DNA from: Paramecium octaurelia
Taxonomy: Eukaryota; Ciliophora; Oligohymenophorea; Peniculida; Parameciidae
Assembly: GCA_905182995.1 (NCBI GenBank)
Contig: CAJJDP010000039.1
Coordinates: 443,722 to 507,721, forward strand
Direction of reading: 5' to 3'
Length of the DNA stretch: 64,000 bases
Shown: piece after piece, positions 13,145 through 26,522 of the stretch
How the letters are laid out: each line of letters opens with the position of its first letter
Numbering within the stretch: the first letter of the stretch is position 1
Made by a program: the position numbers and the translations under genes
Notes under the pieces: generated by a model
Seen by the model: the letters and a program-made list of their open reading frames with translations, nothing else
Databases searched by the model: none
What the model was told of the DNA's origin: nothing

Positions 13145-16100
13145 ATGGAACCTTCTCATAGCACTAGAAAATAGTTGAAACTGTAATTATTTGAAAATCT
13201 ATTGTTTGTCCATTAGTTTTACTCAATACCAAATTATTTACAATATCTCATATTTTCACTTGGTACCTACTAATACATTACCTATTTGTAATTGCCCTAA
13301 TATAAAGACGAATAAAACCTGTTGTATTAATAATTTAATTACTAATATTTTATTACCTATCTCTCAAGATTTGACATTGCACTCTGCGCTTAATTTCAAA
13401 TAGAAGAGTAGCAATATTTACTAAGCTTATGTATATTTTTAATTTTCATAATTTTCCCATTTTTAGTGGCTACTTTTATAAAAAAGAAACAAATATTTTA
13501 TTAGAGCTCGTTATTTCATACATTAATAAACATTTCATCTGTAATTACATAAATATTTTAATAATATTTATTTATACCTTTAACATTACTTGCTGTGAAT
13601 AGTATGACTCACTATACTATTAATAATGAATTATCAGAGTAAATTCTTCAAATTTTCTTTGTTATTTTAACATTGATATTTATTATCTGTTTTCAGATAA
13701 TTTTACAAATAGTTTGCCTTAAAAGTTTTGACTTAAAATTGACATCATTTACTCAAATTTATGTGTCATTTTTAGATTATGTTCTATAATTACTCTATAT
13801 AATTTAATTTATAAGTTACTCCATAATAAGTAATCTCAAAAATGCTTTGATAATTTAATCTATTTTAGTAATATTAATTTCGGCTATCAAAATATTGAGA
13901 GTTTTTGAATTACACACTTGCAAGTCAGTTGAGTAATAAATTATCCTAGTATTTTCTTGTTTTGGATTGCAATTAGGATTTAATACATTAATACTTTACC
14001 TTTTAGACGATTATGAAATTTTTGTTAACGTTCTTACACTAATTTTATTTTTATTGCTTTATTAGGTTATAAATCAAGAATTCAAATCCTTTGAAATGAA
14101 TCAACTTTTAAAATTTGTCAAATCAAATAAAATATCATTTTTAAAATATTTGTTTGGAAAAATGATAAATCTGTAGCTTAATAAGACATAATAGTATATA
14201 ATAAACTCCTTAATTTATTAACATTATGGATTTATGAATTATAATGAAGGAAATACATACGAGCATCTATTTGTAACACTAGATCCAGATGTGGAGTTGA
14301 AATTTAATAGTAAGTAATTGTCAATTTTAAGTAAATTAATTTAGGAAGATAAGAATTTTGACATTCAATATGTGGCTATCCTATTTTAATTGAAATTCTA
14401 TAATTTAGCTTATAAATAAATTATGATTGCAAATAGTCAAAATCAAGGGAAAAAGTTAAACTAGAGCTCCGACATCTATTTAAAGGAGAGCGAAATATCA
14501 AGGATGCAAACTTTTAACAACAAGGCAAAAGAGTCTATTAGATCTATGAGTAAATCTGGTAAATCAAATTCAGAAGATTTAAATAATATTATTTAAAAGA
14601 AAATATTAAAAAAGAATAGGCTTTTAATATCAATAAAAGAGAAAATTCCAATGATAACTTAAGCCTAAATGAATTACTTAAAATTGATGATTCGTTCAGA
14701 TATTAAATTACATTTACTAATGGTTAATAACAAAAAATATAAATTTACTGAAATTTAACTAGGAGTTGAAATGTTTTTGAAAAATGAGAAAAGAAATAAC
14801 AATTTAAGATATTCGATACTGCAATTATTGTAAGAAAAGGTTCAATTTTACACTTAATTCGTTAATAAGAAGATCTTAAATCATCAAAAGTTGTTTGAAT
14901 CAGCTAAGAAAATAAGTGGCTAAATGTATAAAATTGAATAAAAGCTGAATCGAAGATATGATTAATATCCTAGTCATAAAATATAATCTACATTAATTTA
15001 TTTTTAAGCAGAATTATAAAACAATTTTATAGAAGCCTATCGAATAAAGAACTTAACATCAATATCTGAATAACAGTTAATTGATATTGAATAAAATCTT
15101 TAAATTTCCTTGTTCTCCAAAGAAGTAGTCTATATTAATGCAGCTTAATTGGAAGATTAAGGAGAATTATTAATCCTAAACTGTTCTGAAAATACATAAA
15201 AGTTTTTTGAATTTAGTAATGAACAATAAAAACAGTTTACAACTCTAAGTTATATCTTACCAGATTTTATATTAAATGAACACAATATTTTAGTAAATAA
15301 CTTTATATAAACAGGATAAGCAAAATTTTATTTATCTTATTCTCAATCCTTTTATAAATCTACAAATAACTTTATTAAATGTTGTGATTTACTATTTGAT
15401 ATTCATTTCGACGAATACTATTTATTTAGATACTCCATTTTTTTGTAGAATACTGCCAATACCTAATCTTACATTTTTGTTGATGTCAATGAACAATTAG
15501 GTGGATTCACAGAGACAGTGTTCGAAAAATTGAAATATTCCAATACTTTCATAGATGAGTTAAGCGATTTTAATTTTAAAATATTGAGCATAGATTTCAT
15601 ATTTCCTGAATTCCCTATGATTGTTAAACATAAGAAGAATAACATCTCAACTGAATTAAGATTTTTAAAGTAGGATATATTCAGTTAATATTTACAGTAA
15701 TCTGATCATAAGATTTCTCTCTAGGGACTATGGAATGATAGTAAAAATCTAAATTTATACATGGTTGATCTTCGCATACAATTTCATAATATTTGGGATT
15801 TTAATTATTATATTATTGAGTTGGGAGATTGTAGACCCTAAAATTCATTCAATATGATATCATTACCAGTCACTAAATCATAAAATGACATTGAGAATAT
15901 GTTTTAATTGAGCTAACTTACAGAATCTGAAGCACCAGCTCTTAATGCTAAAGAATTTTAGAAAAAACTAAATAAATTCAACATAATAGAATAAATATAA
16001 TAAGAGGAAATTCTTTTAGCATCTAAAATGCCTGCTGTTTATATTTCACATATTCCTTAATCAGATTTTGAACCGAACATACTGAGTCCTAATTCAAGTT

Positions 16101-18160
16101 AACTAGGGTTAAATGAGATATCCTACTCAAAATAGCCATAATTATAATAGCAAGATTACTTTAATTAAAGTGTTCGTGATAATTCTTACAGTATGCAAAA
16201 ATCTATTTAATAAATATAACATCAAAACATTCTTCCAATTGATTAAAAAGAAGATTTTTATGAGCAATAGTATAAGAAAAATACATCCCTGACATCCAAA
16301 TAAACTGGAATTTAAAGATCACTATTTTATAAAAAATATGAACTAGTTCATGATTCATTGTTTTCACAAATACCAGCTTCGATGAATAAATTATTATTAC
16401 TTATTCTGGTTAGTTTATTGATCTGCCTTATTTTTTATATTATTGTACTTGCATTGGTTTCATAAGATTTAACTAGATTTATAGCTGAAATTGATATGAT
16501 ACAATTGCATTCGGGTGTCATGGTACCTCATGATTTTTATTTTCAAATGAGATTCACAATCTTTACTTATACAGGATTCTTAAATAAAAAAGTAATCACC
16601 AAAGACAGATTCAATAATCTAACTGATCTTTTTTACGATAATATGCATATCGGCTATAATGAATTTAAGAATGGATTTACTGAACAATTAAACAATCAAT
16701 ATCTTTAACCTTTTTATAATGACAAGAATGTAACTGTGTATTACATGTACGAATTTGGTTTGAATACATACCCAGTGACTTACAACGTCAGAGAAGTGTT
16801 CTTTACTTTTCTAACCTATTACTATGAATTTCTTTTGAGATTTTAAGCGAGGTTAACTCCAGCAAATTAGACATATTAAGTATTTCAATTTGCAAATGCT
16901 TTCTCGCTGCACAATCTTCTTGAGAGTTTAGCTTAAGATGCGTGGGCTTATTCCAAATAAAGAAGTATAGTCATAAAGGATAAATGGAACTAAATTTGGA
17001 TGATTTTTTTAATCTTTAGTTTTTTGCCTGTTGTTCTTGCCATATATTATATGAAACTTTATAGACAGCTCTAAGATAAATATTTGAACTTATTCAGATA
17101 CTTCTCAAATATAAAGGTGTAAAGGGAAATAGAGAAAACTAAAACTTTAATTAAGTAATTAAAGTAAAATCCGGATCGTCTTTATCATTATAAGTTTGAG
17201 GTAGAATAGTTTGAAGAATAAATTGTTTATGAAAAAGGGATAATTGAAAAGGAATAACAAAAGTATAAAGAATCAAAATATTTACCCTAATTTAAACAAT
17301 TGTCTATTACCTTCTCAGTTATCATTCTTCTAGGAGTTTGGATGTTGTTTTTTTTATTCAGTTTTTTTAGTAATTAACAAGTCTAATAGTATCTGGATAA
17401 ATACCCGAACTCATGCGATCTGTATAAATTTCTTTAAAATATGTCATTATCAACTGGATCACTGCCGAGAAATAGGGAATTTAAATTAACTTTTCCATCT
17501 TTGCCATACATAAGAGAGGAGGATAGCGCTTTGTTTTATGAAACAATAAGAGATAGTTTAAATGATATTGCAAGCTTTCTCAAATTGTGTTTAAATTTTA
17601 ATCCGGATTTATACTATTCATCAGAAGGATTTTCAGACTATTTTTATAATGTGCAAGAACAAAACATATGCGATGTTTTGGGAGATGAGTAAGTTGGGTT
17701 TCTGAGTTATTATTGTAATACATCTTTTAATGGAAATTTAAAATTAGGATTGTTGCCTACAATCAAATATATTTATAATGAGATTTAACAAGAACAGTCA
17801 ATTAATAATTTTACATCCAGAGTTGAATATTCATATTTAGAAATGGAGGGAGGATTGATAATAACAAGAGCATTTTAATATATGAGTAAGATATTCAAGA
17901 ACGGGATGGTGACAATAACTTAGGAATAAATAAACATTTCGAATGTATAATATATTAATTAAATATAGGCTCTATCCATATGTTATATTATCTTGAATAT
18001 TTTGCTAATAATATATTTTTCTGGAATATTGCCTTTAATAATGATAAAGGAACTGAATTAAGTGAGAAGATTTGTACTTATCGTTCCAAGAACTGTTTTG
18101 TTATTAGACGATTAATTTGAACGTCACGCTAGAATGATCGGAGTGAATGAGAGATACTGA
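13145..18160 (+). CDS. TmcB-like/PAS multi-pass membrane protein, copy C (complete, divergent)
   Basis: Single exon from ATG 13145 to TGA 18158-18160, 1,671 residues with no internal TGA. The N-terminal third is highly hydrophobic (FLIFIIFPFLVATF, ILTLIFIICFQIILQIVCL and further helices). Next come a charged region rich in Lys/Ser, a PAS-like core (IFVDVNEQLGGFTETVFEKL), a long Gln/Ser linker, and a C-terminal half with TM helices (LLLLILVSLLICLIFYIIVL) flanking two large loops. The tail LIVPRTVLLLDDQFERHARM ends in a motif that corresponds to FERF in copies A and B. It is much more diverged than A is from B, so the duplication is older. The intron conserved in A and B is absent. Probable sensory membrane protein; ligand and partners unknown. 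The start was chosen by extending the frame back to the first ATG that keeps all hydrophobic helices. Confidence 0.8.
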
Positions 18161-18221
18161 TATTTTAAAAGATTTCATTCTGGAATTTATTATATAATTT
18201 ATTTAATTTTAATTTCTTACG

Positions 18222-18780
18222 ATGGGCTCTTTTAAAAACACAATGATAGTTTTCTTTTTGCTTATGACCTGTGGATTGGGATAACAGATTAGAGCTATAA
18301 CAGCTTATTAGAACTGTGATCAGAAATGGCATAGTGAATAAATCAACGGCGATTCCCAAAAGACTATTTGCTAAAATGGTAGCTTAGTAAGTTGCATTGC
18401 AATGATATTATAAACAAGTGGCAAGATAATAAACAATAGAGCTGTAAACCCAGCAATATTGAATAAATACTTGACCAATAACAATGGGTATAAATAAGGA
18501 AGTGAAATTAATTTTTCAGTTTTGGACAAGGTTGGCTTACACATTGTGAAAACAGTATCTGATTTAAGGACAGCCATAGGTAATATAAGAGTTAAACGTA
18601 GAATATTATAACAATAAATACTACATTGTATTGAACATAAATTACGGAAAGAACTACGGTGTCTTGATTGGATATAATGAAAAGGATGCCATATACATAA
18701 TTAATAATCCAATCAACCCATCAGATAATAAAGTTGCAGCCAAAGACATTACTGTGGCGTTGATCTTTAAACCCCTTTGA
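18222..18780 (+). CDS. Secreted C39-like (peptidase_C39_2-type) protein, probably catalytically dead
   Basis: ATG 18222, intron 18580-18601 (22 nt), TGA 18778-18780, 178 residues. An N-terminal signal peptide is evident (MIVFFLLMTCGLG). The middle resembles the NlpC/C39-like fold seen next to bacterial cell-wall binding modules: GSLVSCIAMIL at about residues 53-63, then NPAILNKYLTNNNGY and INFSVLDKVGL, and near the end YGVLIGYNEKDAIYIINNP. In that bacterial family the Cys falls in a GCAVTS-type motif and the His precedes the VvvtGY strand. Here the matching places are Ser54 and Tyr. Cys50 or Cys58 could be alternatives, so loss of activity is an inference. It lies 61 bp downstream of array copy C. 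Small minus-strand open frames in this interval are antisense shadows. Confidence 0.6.
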
Positions 18781-18844
18781 AATATAAGATAAATAGGAAC
18801 ATATATATATTATTATAATATTTGAACATAATACCATTTAATAC

Positions 18845-20556
18845 TCAATAATCGTCAGGTGCAATAACATCATCTATTTTTAATATCATTTTGACAACTT
18901 GGGTGGCTAGTTAAATTTGCTATTTCTTTGAGCTCAAAGTTTCGTAAATTCTTTATTCTTTCATATCAGTGGTACCCTTAAACATAATAGATAGTAATTA
19001 CTAATTCCATGCAATCAATTCCAATTCTGGGGTTGTTTTCTTGTAATTATCTTGACTTGGCTTAGGCAACGGATGTAATTGGGTTGAGACCACAATTATC
19101 TGCTAAGCAATTGGGAATACCCTCTAAGGCATCAGCAAATGATCTGATAGCATATTATTCAACTGATGAAACCTACAAATTATATATTAATATACTTCAT
19201 CAGCATATTGGAGTACTTGGATAGCACAAGCTAATTCAGCAGAACCTCCTCCGTAGACAATTCTATTATCTTTGATCAAATTTCTGATGACACAGATGGC
19301 ATCATGGATAGACCTTTTGGCTTCATCAACAATCATTTGACTTCCTCCTCTAATAAGAATGGTGACAGCCTTGGTGCATTGGCAATTCTCAATGACTAAC
19401 ATTCTTTCATTGGAAGTTCCAAATTGCACTTCTTTGACAGAACCAGCTTTTCCTAATTTTTCAGGGGTGATTTCTTAAAATCTGGGAATGATTCTAGCTC
19501 CAGTGGCCATAGCGATTAGTTCAACATCAGTTCCAGAAACCCATCTTACAGCAGGGAGTTCATTTTATAACAATAAGTGATTGGCTTCATCATCAAAACC
19601 CCATTAACATAATGCTATGTTGGCACCACTATCTTTGACTAATTTGACCATGTCAACAAAGTATTGTTATTCCTATAGATATAATTTCTTGTAATCTTCT
19701 GCACTAGAAATGTTAATGTTGTGCTTGGTCTTTGGTTTGGGTGGTTCGAATGGACATGTTAATAAACAGATTTTGGCTTCTTTGACTTCCTTTGGCATTT
19801 GTGGATGACTCATGTCTTTATCAATTAGAATTCCTGAAATCAATCGGGTGTCTTCCACACTTCCTCCAGTTTTGGTTTAAATTTTGATCAAATCCAAATT
19901 CACATCTCTTCTGGCTAAGTCAGCCACATCCAAGACTGCAGTGACTGCAATCTTTCCAAGTTCTCTCTTTCTTTTAGATACAACTTTTGATCCAAGGGCT
20001 GTACATGCTGCTTAGATCAAAGCCTCATGTTCATTAGCTTGAATATCTATTTCTTCAGATATGGTTTCCAAATGTTCTAAGATTATTAGGATGTGAATAT
20101 TTACTTATGGCAACATCACATGCTCTATCGAATCCATCACTAATTTTCAATGGATGAATTCCTTTATCTAACAAAGTAAGAGCCTACTCCAACAATTTTC
20201 CTGCCAACACTACTACGCCTGTTGTGCCATCACCAATCTCAGCATCTTGTGATTATGACAATTCAACTAATAATTTCGCGGTTGGATGCTATATTTCCTA
20301 TGATTTATTTAAAACAATCCCTTACCATCTTCTCCACTATTGTAGCACCATCGTTTGTTACTGAAACATCGCCGTCTGGAGAGACCAACATCTTATCCAT
20401 TCCCTTTGGCCCAAGAGATGATGATAGTGTATTTGCAACAGCCTTGGCAGCCAATATATTGCTTTTATATGCCTCCAATCCCTTCATTCTTTTCTTCTAT
20501 CCTTGATCCCTCAAAATAATGTATGGTCTGCCATAGTCATCAAATGCTAAACTCAT
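18845..20556 (-). CDS. CCT5: T-complex chaperonin subunit epsilon (CCT5)
   Basis: Five exons; introns at 18977-19001, 19173-19195, 20077-20104 and 20298-20325; 535 residues, the family's usual size. It starts [11 protein letters not shown], then [20 protein letters not shown], the nucleotide-binding [12 protein letters not shown] and [12 protein letters not shown] loops of group II chaperonins, the epsilon-typical [10 protein letters not shown] and [14 protein letters not shown], and ends [17 protein letters not shown]5 is one of the eight subunits of the cytosolic TRiC ring that folds actin and tubulin. The last intron (near 18977) ends in AAG rather than TAG, but removing it is needed to join MEL to GTTDMKE, as expected for the family. 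It is convergent with the C39-like gene (64 bp apart). Confidence 0.95.
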
Positions 20557-20666
20557 ATTTTAAATAAATATTTTTAAAATTTAATCATCGTCTCACATTT
20601 ACTGTAACTTTGTATATATATATCAAATTCCAAAAAGCTCTCTATTTTAATTTATTAATTATTAAT

Positions 20667-21931
20667 ATGCGTAATCGATTCCAAGCCTGCTCCTTCAAGA
20701 ACTTCACTAACTCACTCTCCTCCAATATTCCACTCAATTTAAATAAAACAAGGTCATGCGAATCTAATTTATTTGGATATGCTAACAAAAAAATGCTATA
20801 TGTAACTACTATCTTACCCACTTTTTAACCTTACTAAAACATCATTACCAAACTCAAAGACCATAACATCAAAATGCAACAAAGAAAGCAAATTAAAATG
20901 AGAAATAAAAGACATTAAATTTAAAAAAAGACCCTCATTGAAATTATTAAAAAATAAGAGCAAAAACCTAAAAAAAGAACTAACAAACATCATAACACTG
21001 TATTTTACAATCACTAGGCTAGTTCAACAGCCCAATCCAACCTTTGTTCTGATGATACTAATTAAAATCCCTCCAAAGAAAATTCGAAGCATTCCATCTA
21101 ATTACACATGTACAATTCGCTTTCACCTCCAAAACTTTACATAGACAAGAGGACTACAAAGTTATAGACCTTTTCATAAAGATTGAAAACGTTTTACTTA
21201 CCTATTACAGCACCCTTTGATTCTCAAACCATTCTGAAGTTGGAGAGGATACAGGATGGGAGAGCTAAGGTCATCAAATAACAAGGCTCTCGTGATGATT
21301 ATTAAGTTAACATAAGATTATATAAATTTGAAGATGATGAAATGTATGGCGATGACCATGGCAAAAATCAAGAAACCGAACTTCCTACTCTGCATCAAGA
21401 GGATGACGAGGAGGACGAGTAAACTGACCACGATAATCTAGGCCATTTAAAACAGCTATCGCATAATCATCAAAAACAAGCCTATAAAAATATTTTAAAA
21501 TTTAATAGACGCAGTCTTCAAAGCCTCATTGACAAATAATAATTAGGGAAAAGTAGAATAAAAGAAATTTTGACAACTGGTAATGTAATATAATTTACGT
21601 TTCTCTAGAGTACAGTTAGAGAGCAATCACTGCTAATTTGTCCCCTTAGAGTAATTGTATTCTTGGGTATTATCCAATACCTTCAATGAAACTCTTGGAT
21701 GCAAAATGGAAAAGACCTCTTCAGAAGCTGCTCCCTCTAAATATCAAGCCAGTTAGTCAACTAACATTCTCCAACATGATACCTCTTCTACCAGTTTCCA
21801 TCATTACTCAATCTACATAGTCGACAAAAAACAGTAATGAAAAGAAGAAGCTCGCGAGAAAGATCATTAATGCAGGAGAGAAGAAGCACAAAAAGAACAT
21901 TACGTTTGGATAATTGTTGATTAAAGTTTGA
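20667..21931 (+). CDS. Hypothetical Lys/Asn-rich protein with acidic centre
   Basis: ATG 20667, intron 21580-21608 (29 nt, GTAATGTA...CTCTAG), TGA 21929-21931, 411 residues. I do not recognise the family. The N-terminal half is basic, rich in Lys, Asn and Thr, and uses many C-ending codons. Around residue 240 is a segment LERIQDGRAKVIKQQGSRDD, followed by an acidic run (HQEDDEEDEQTDHD). The C-terminus is basic (EKKKLARKIINAGEKKHKKN). The composition would suit a nucleic-acid-binding or cytoskeletal adaptor protein, but that is a guess. It is divergently oriented from CCT5, whose start codon is 110 bp away, so the two probably share a bidirectional promoter region. Confidence 0.65.
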
Positions 21932-22137
21932 AAACTAATCTGATCTCATCCTTGAATAATGAGTGATATATTGATATAAATTAACTAAATTAACAAATTT
22001 GTGACATTTTATTGTGGAAGTGCTTATTAATAATAAAAATTGACAATTAATAATAATAACATTATTAATTAATAATAAGAGATGAAGAATCTTTATATAA
22101 ATATAGAAATTTTAATTGATAACCTTAAATAATATTA

Positions 22138-24871
22138 ATGCAAAATAATCCATATCCTACATCCGAGCTCAAAATCGAAGGACAAACATTCAAATATTAC
22201 AATTTGGTCGAATTATTTGGTGAGAAAGTAACACGATTGCCATACTCAATAAGAATATTATTAGAGTAAGCAGTCAGGAATTGTGATGGATTCAATGTTA
22301 AAAAGGAAGATGTCGAAAGAATATTGAATTGGGAAGATACCTCCAAAAAAGACACAGAAGTGGCCTTCAAACCTGCAAGAGTAATATTATAAGATTTTAC
22401 AGGTTATTGAATATCATATATTTCTTAGGTGTTCCTTTGGTAGTTGACTTGGCAGCTATGAGGTCATAAGCTCAAGCTATGGGCAAGGATCCTCAATTGA
22501 TTAATCCTTTGTGCCCTGTAGATTTAGTGATTGACCATTCTGTGCAAGTGGATTTTCATGGAAATAAAGATGCTAGAGAATAGAATGAATAGACAGAATT
22601 TGAGAGAAATTTAGAGAGATTTAGATTTTTGAAATGGGGAAGTTCAGCCTTTAAGAATTTCGAAATAGTCCCACCAGGAAGTGGAATTGTACATTAAGTG
22701 AATTTGGAATATTTGGCAAGAGTGGTATTTGAAAAGGATAGTCTCTTATATCCAGACTCAGTAGTAGGAACCGACTCTCATACAACGATGATTAATGGTT
22801 TGGGAGTCTTAGGTTGGGGAGTAGGAGGAATAGAAGCCGAAGCCAACATGTTAGGTGAATGCACTAGCATGGTACTTCCATAAGTAGTAGGATTTAAACT
22901 GACAGGATAATTGAGTGCACACATTTCAGCAACAGATTTGGTCTTGACTTGCACTGAGATGTTGAGAAAGAAGAAAGGTATATCAAATATATTAACAAAA
23001 AGTCGTGGGAAAATTCGTTGAGTTTTATGGTCCAGGAGTATCCACTTTATCTTTGGCTGATAGAGCTACTGTCTCAAATATGGCCCCAGAGTATGGAGCC
23101 ACTATGGGTTTCTTCCCAGTTGATAACAAAACTATCGATTACTTGAAACAAACAGGAAGAAGTGAAGAGAAATGCAATTTAATTACTTCATATTTGAAGG
23201 CTGCCCACCTATTTTATGAGGAAAGTCAAACTACTTTTAGTGACACTTTAGAATTAGATTTATCAACTATTCAACCTTGTGTAGCTGGACCAAAGAGACC
23301 ATAAGACAGAGTTAATCTAAATTAATTGAAATAAGAATTTACTTAAGGTTTGACTGCTCCAGTATCTTTCAAGGGATTCAATGTTAAAGCTGCTTAAGAT
23401 GTTGAGTTCTAATATCAAGGATAGAAATATAGTTTGAATCACGGATCTGTTGTTATCGCAGCTATCACATCATGTACAAACACTTCAAATCCAGGAGTCA
23501 TGTTGGCTGCTGGTTTAGTGGCTAAGAAGGCTGTCTAAGCTGGATTAGCAATAAGACCATACATTAAGACATCATTAAGTCCTGGATCTTAATGCGTTAC
23601 ATAATATTATAAAGCAGCAGGATTGGATGTGTTTTTGGATTAATTAGGTTTCCATAATACAGGATATGGTTGTATGACTTGTATTGGTAACAGTGGACCA
23701 ATCGATCAAGCTGTGAGTGAAACTGTTTCTAATAATGATTTGGTTGTAGCTGCAGTTCTCTCAGGAAACAGAAACTTTGAAGGGAGAGTGCATCCAATCA
23801 CAAGAGCTAACTATTTGGCATCTCCTCCTTTGGTTGTTGCATTTGCATTGGCAGGAAGAATGGATATCGATTTTGAGAGTGAACCCATCGGAGTTGTGAA
23901 TGGTTAAAGTGTATTTTTGAAAGACATTTGGCCAACTAGAGATGAAATCAAATAATTGGAAGACTAAGTTGTTTAACCATAAATGTTCATTCAAACATAT
24001 TAATAAATCAAGTAAGGAACCAAAAATTGGAATGAATTACAAGTACCAAAAGATTAACTCTATTAATGGGATCAATAATCCACTTATATTCATCATCCAC
24101 CATACTTCCAAGGATTAAGTTTAGAATTGCCAGTCATTAACCCAGTCACTAATGCTTATTGTTTAGCAGTATTTGGAGATTCCATTACAACTGATCACAT
24201 TAGTCCAGCTGGTAACATTTCTGCAAATAGTCCTGCTGGTAGATATCTTAAAGAAAGAGGAGTTGCTTAGAAGGACTTCAATACATATGGTGCAAGAAGA
24301 GGAAATGATGAAATTATGGTCAGAGGAACATTTGCCAATGTCAGAATCAAGAACAAAATGTTGCAAGGAAAGGAGTGTCCTAATACAATTTATGTGCCCA
24401 CAGGGGAAGTTGTGGCTATTTATGATGCAGCTGAAAAGTATCTACATTCAAATCAATAAACCATTGTCATCGGAGGTGCTGAATATGGATCTGGATCATC
24501 TAGAGATTGGGCAGCCAAAGGACCGTATCTTCAAGGAGTCAAGGCTGTCATTGCTATTTCTTATGAAAGAATCCACAGAAGCAATCTTGCTGGAATGGGA
24601 GTCTTACCACTTGAATTTACTAATGGATAAACTGCTGAATCTTTGGGATTGACAGGTCACGAACTCTTCACTTTGAATGTCAATAAGGATAATATTAAGG
24701 TATTTCATTAGTCTATTCTAGGTTAATCAAATTGTTGAAGTTGTTGCTAAGAGATCTGATGATACTACTTTCAATTTTAACACTCTTTTGAGATTGGACA
24801 CAGATGTAGAAATTGAATATTATAAGCATGGAGGAATCTTATAGTATGTTTTGAGAAAAATATTGAAATGA
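22138..24871 (+). CDS. Cytosolic aconitate hydratase (aconitase/IRP1 family)
   Basis: Four exons; introns 22403-22428, 22978-23002 and 24700-24721; 886 residues. It converts citrate to isocitrate using a [4Fe-4S] cluster. The ligand cysteines are visible in SCTNTSNPG and [10 protein letters not shown]. Active-site blocks include [31 protein letters not shown], and the swivel-domain [15 protein letters not shown] and [13 protein letters not shown]. Length and layout match the cytosolic aconitase/iron-regulatory-protein branch rather than mitochondrial aconitase. There is no mitochondrial targeting N-terminus: it starts [20 protein letters not shown]. The first intron begins GTTATT and the second ends in AAG, both unusual but required to keep the conserved sequence. 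RNA-binding regulation cannot be judged from sequence alone. Confidence 0.95.
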
Positions 24872-24899
24872 GTTTATGATATCAAATAAAAATTTATAT

Positions 24900-26093
24900 A
24901 TGTTTATTTTATTATATTTAACTATCGCTGTTGCCAAATTCACCAGAGTCACCTTTCCTGTGAATGATTTAAGGGATAACGTTTATTTCTTATAAAAATT
25001 TGGGATCGATCTAGGAAAAGGCACATACTCTTTCAGAGCTAGACTAACCAAACCATTCGACGAATAAACAGATGATTATGTCTACTTCAGATTCCACATC
25101 TTCACTGATGATTATTGGCCTATGTAAAAGAGGGAAACTAAGTGCAACAATAAGAGATCCTTGGGCACTTATTAGGAGAGAGAAAAATTGCCATTAAATG
25201 GTAATTGGAGTAACCTCAAATAAAAGAAAATAAATTTGTATTACAGAGATAAGATATACATTGTGGCTACTTCAGATTGCGATGGAGAGTTGGCTAAGGT
25301 TGAAGGATATTCAATTGAAATGGAAATTACCTCCTTAAACAATTAATCTCACTTTTCGTGCGAAGATAATGGAATTTAAAAACTATATGGAATCCAAATT
25401 ATTTGCAGTATTCTTATTGGAGTGTATTGTCTAATTAAGGGAAAGGACGATCAGTTTATTAAATATGTCATGAGAGTGCTGTTAATTGATATCATCGCTG
25501 AAGTGCTGTTTTTCCTGCATTATACAGTTTATTCCTATAATGGAGTGGGCATCTATTTCTTTGATTTATTAGGCAGCATATGTAACAATGCCTCCTAATT
25601 GTTGTTCGCATTTCTATTTGTGGCATTGTCACAAGGTTGGACTATTACAAAGCAAGAACTCAATACGGTTTAATTCTTTCCCTTCATCTCAATGATTGTA
25701 GTGTATTAGTCAATTATTATGATAATCATTAAGTATTTTGATGGAAGTGAAGACAAGTATCATAATTTTTATGGAATTGGAGGATGGTTGTTGATGTTAT
25801 CCAAAATTGGATTGACGTTCCTATACTCTTATGGAATTCATAATCTGAATAAGTAAGTTAAATAAAAACAATTTATTTTCTTAATTGCCCTGGTTGGAAT
25901 CTTATATCAGATTCACTATCCAGTTGTAGTATTTATCTCGGAGGTATTTGTGGTTCCATATTGGAAAAATCGAGTAATTACAATGACTTCTATTCTGGTT
26001 TCACATTTTTGCATGGTTTTTTGTGCCTTCATTTGCACTACAAAATCCACTGCCTATTTTTAATTGAAAAATTAGAGTTAGACTATAATCTGA
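24900..26093 (+). CDS. GPR180/TMEM145-like seven-TM protein
   Basis: Single exon from ATG 24900 to TGA 26091-26093, 397 residues. A signal peptide (MFILLYLTIAVA) precedes a luminal domain with paired cysteines, then about seven hydrophobic helices, for example YGIQIICSILIGVYCLIKG, ISMIVVYQSIIMIIIKYF and FLIALVGILYQIHYPVVVFI. The layout of signal peptide, beta-rich ectodomain and 7TM bundle with the F-V-P-x-W near the end (FVVPYWKNRVIT) matches the GOLD-domain/Rhodopsin-like GPR180/TMEM145 family. It starts 28 bp after the aconitase stop codon, so the 5' UTR must be very short or overlap the upstream 3' end. The ligand and signalling partners are unknown. Confidence 0.6.
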
Positions 26094-26522
26094 ATTATAT
26101 ATATAAAAAATATAGAACATCTAACATTATTTATTATTCAACGATTACTCTGTTTGGAATATTCAAATATGTATTCCAATATAATGTGAGAGGACATAGA
26201 CACTCTAGAGAGGGTTTCTTCGGAGATGTGAGACTAATATTATTTAAAAATATTTAATTTAACGATCTCTATTCAAATAATATGAATGTTTAATTAATTT
26301 TAAATTAAATATTCAAATATTTTCAAACTTTCTTCATTTTTATATTGACTTTTAAGAAATTTTAAAAAATTAAGTTTAAATTCAAATCAAAGTGCTTAAT
26401 ATTAGAGCAATTATAATAATCTGAAAAATCTTCTTCAAATATATAATTAAATTCAATAATGATATTTTATAAGATGGTTATTATTTTGAATAGTGTAATT
26501 TTATGTGGATATTTATCATTAA
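26094..26522. other. Convergent intergenic region
   Basis: This lies between the 3' ends of the 7TM gene and the MAK-type kinase. Open frames here (for example one reaching 26257) run out of the preceding gene in another frame and carry no recognisable motif. I see no RNA structure or repeat. Confidence 0.4.

Noticed and set aside
18165-18577. Two minus-strand open frames of 64 and 68 codons with hydrophobic stretches
   Set aside because: They are antisense to the secreted C39-like gene, which has a signal peptide, a canonical intron and a recognisable fold on the + strand.
24163-24652. Open frames of 67 and 159 codons over the aconitase gene
   Set aside because: Both are out-of-frame shadows of conserved aconitase sequence containing the swivel-domain motifs.
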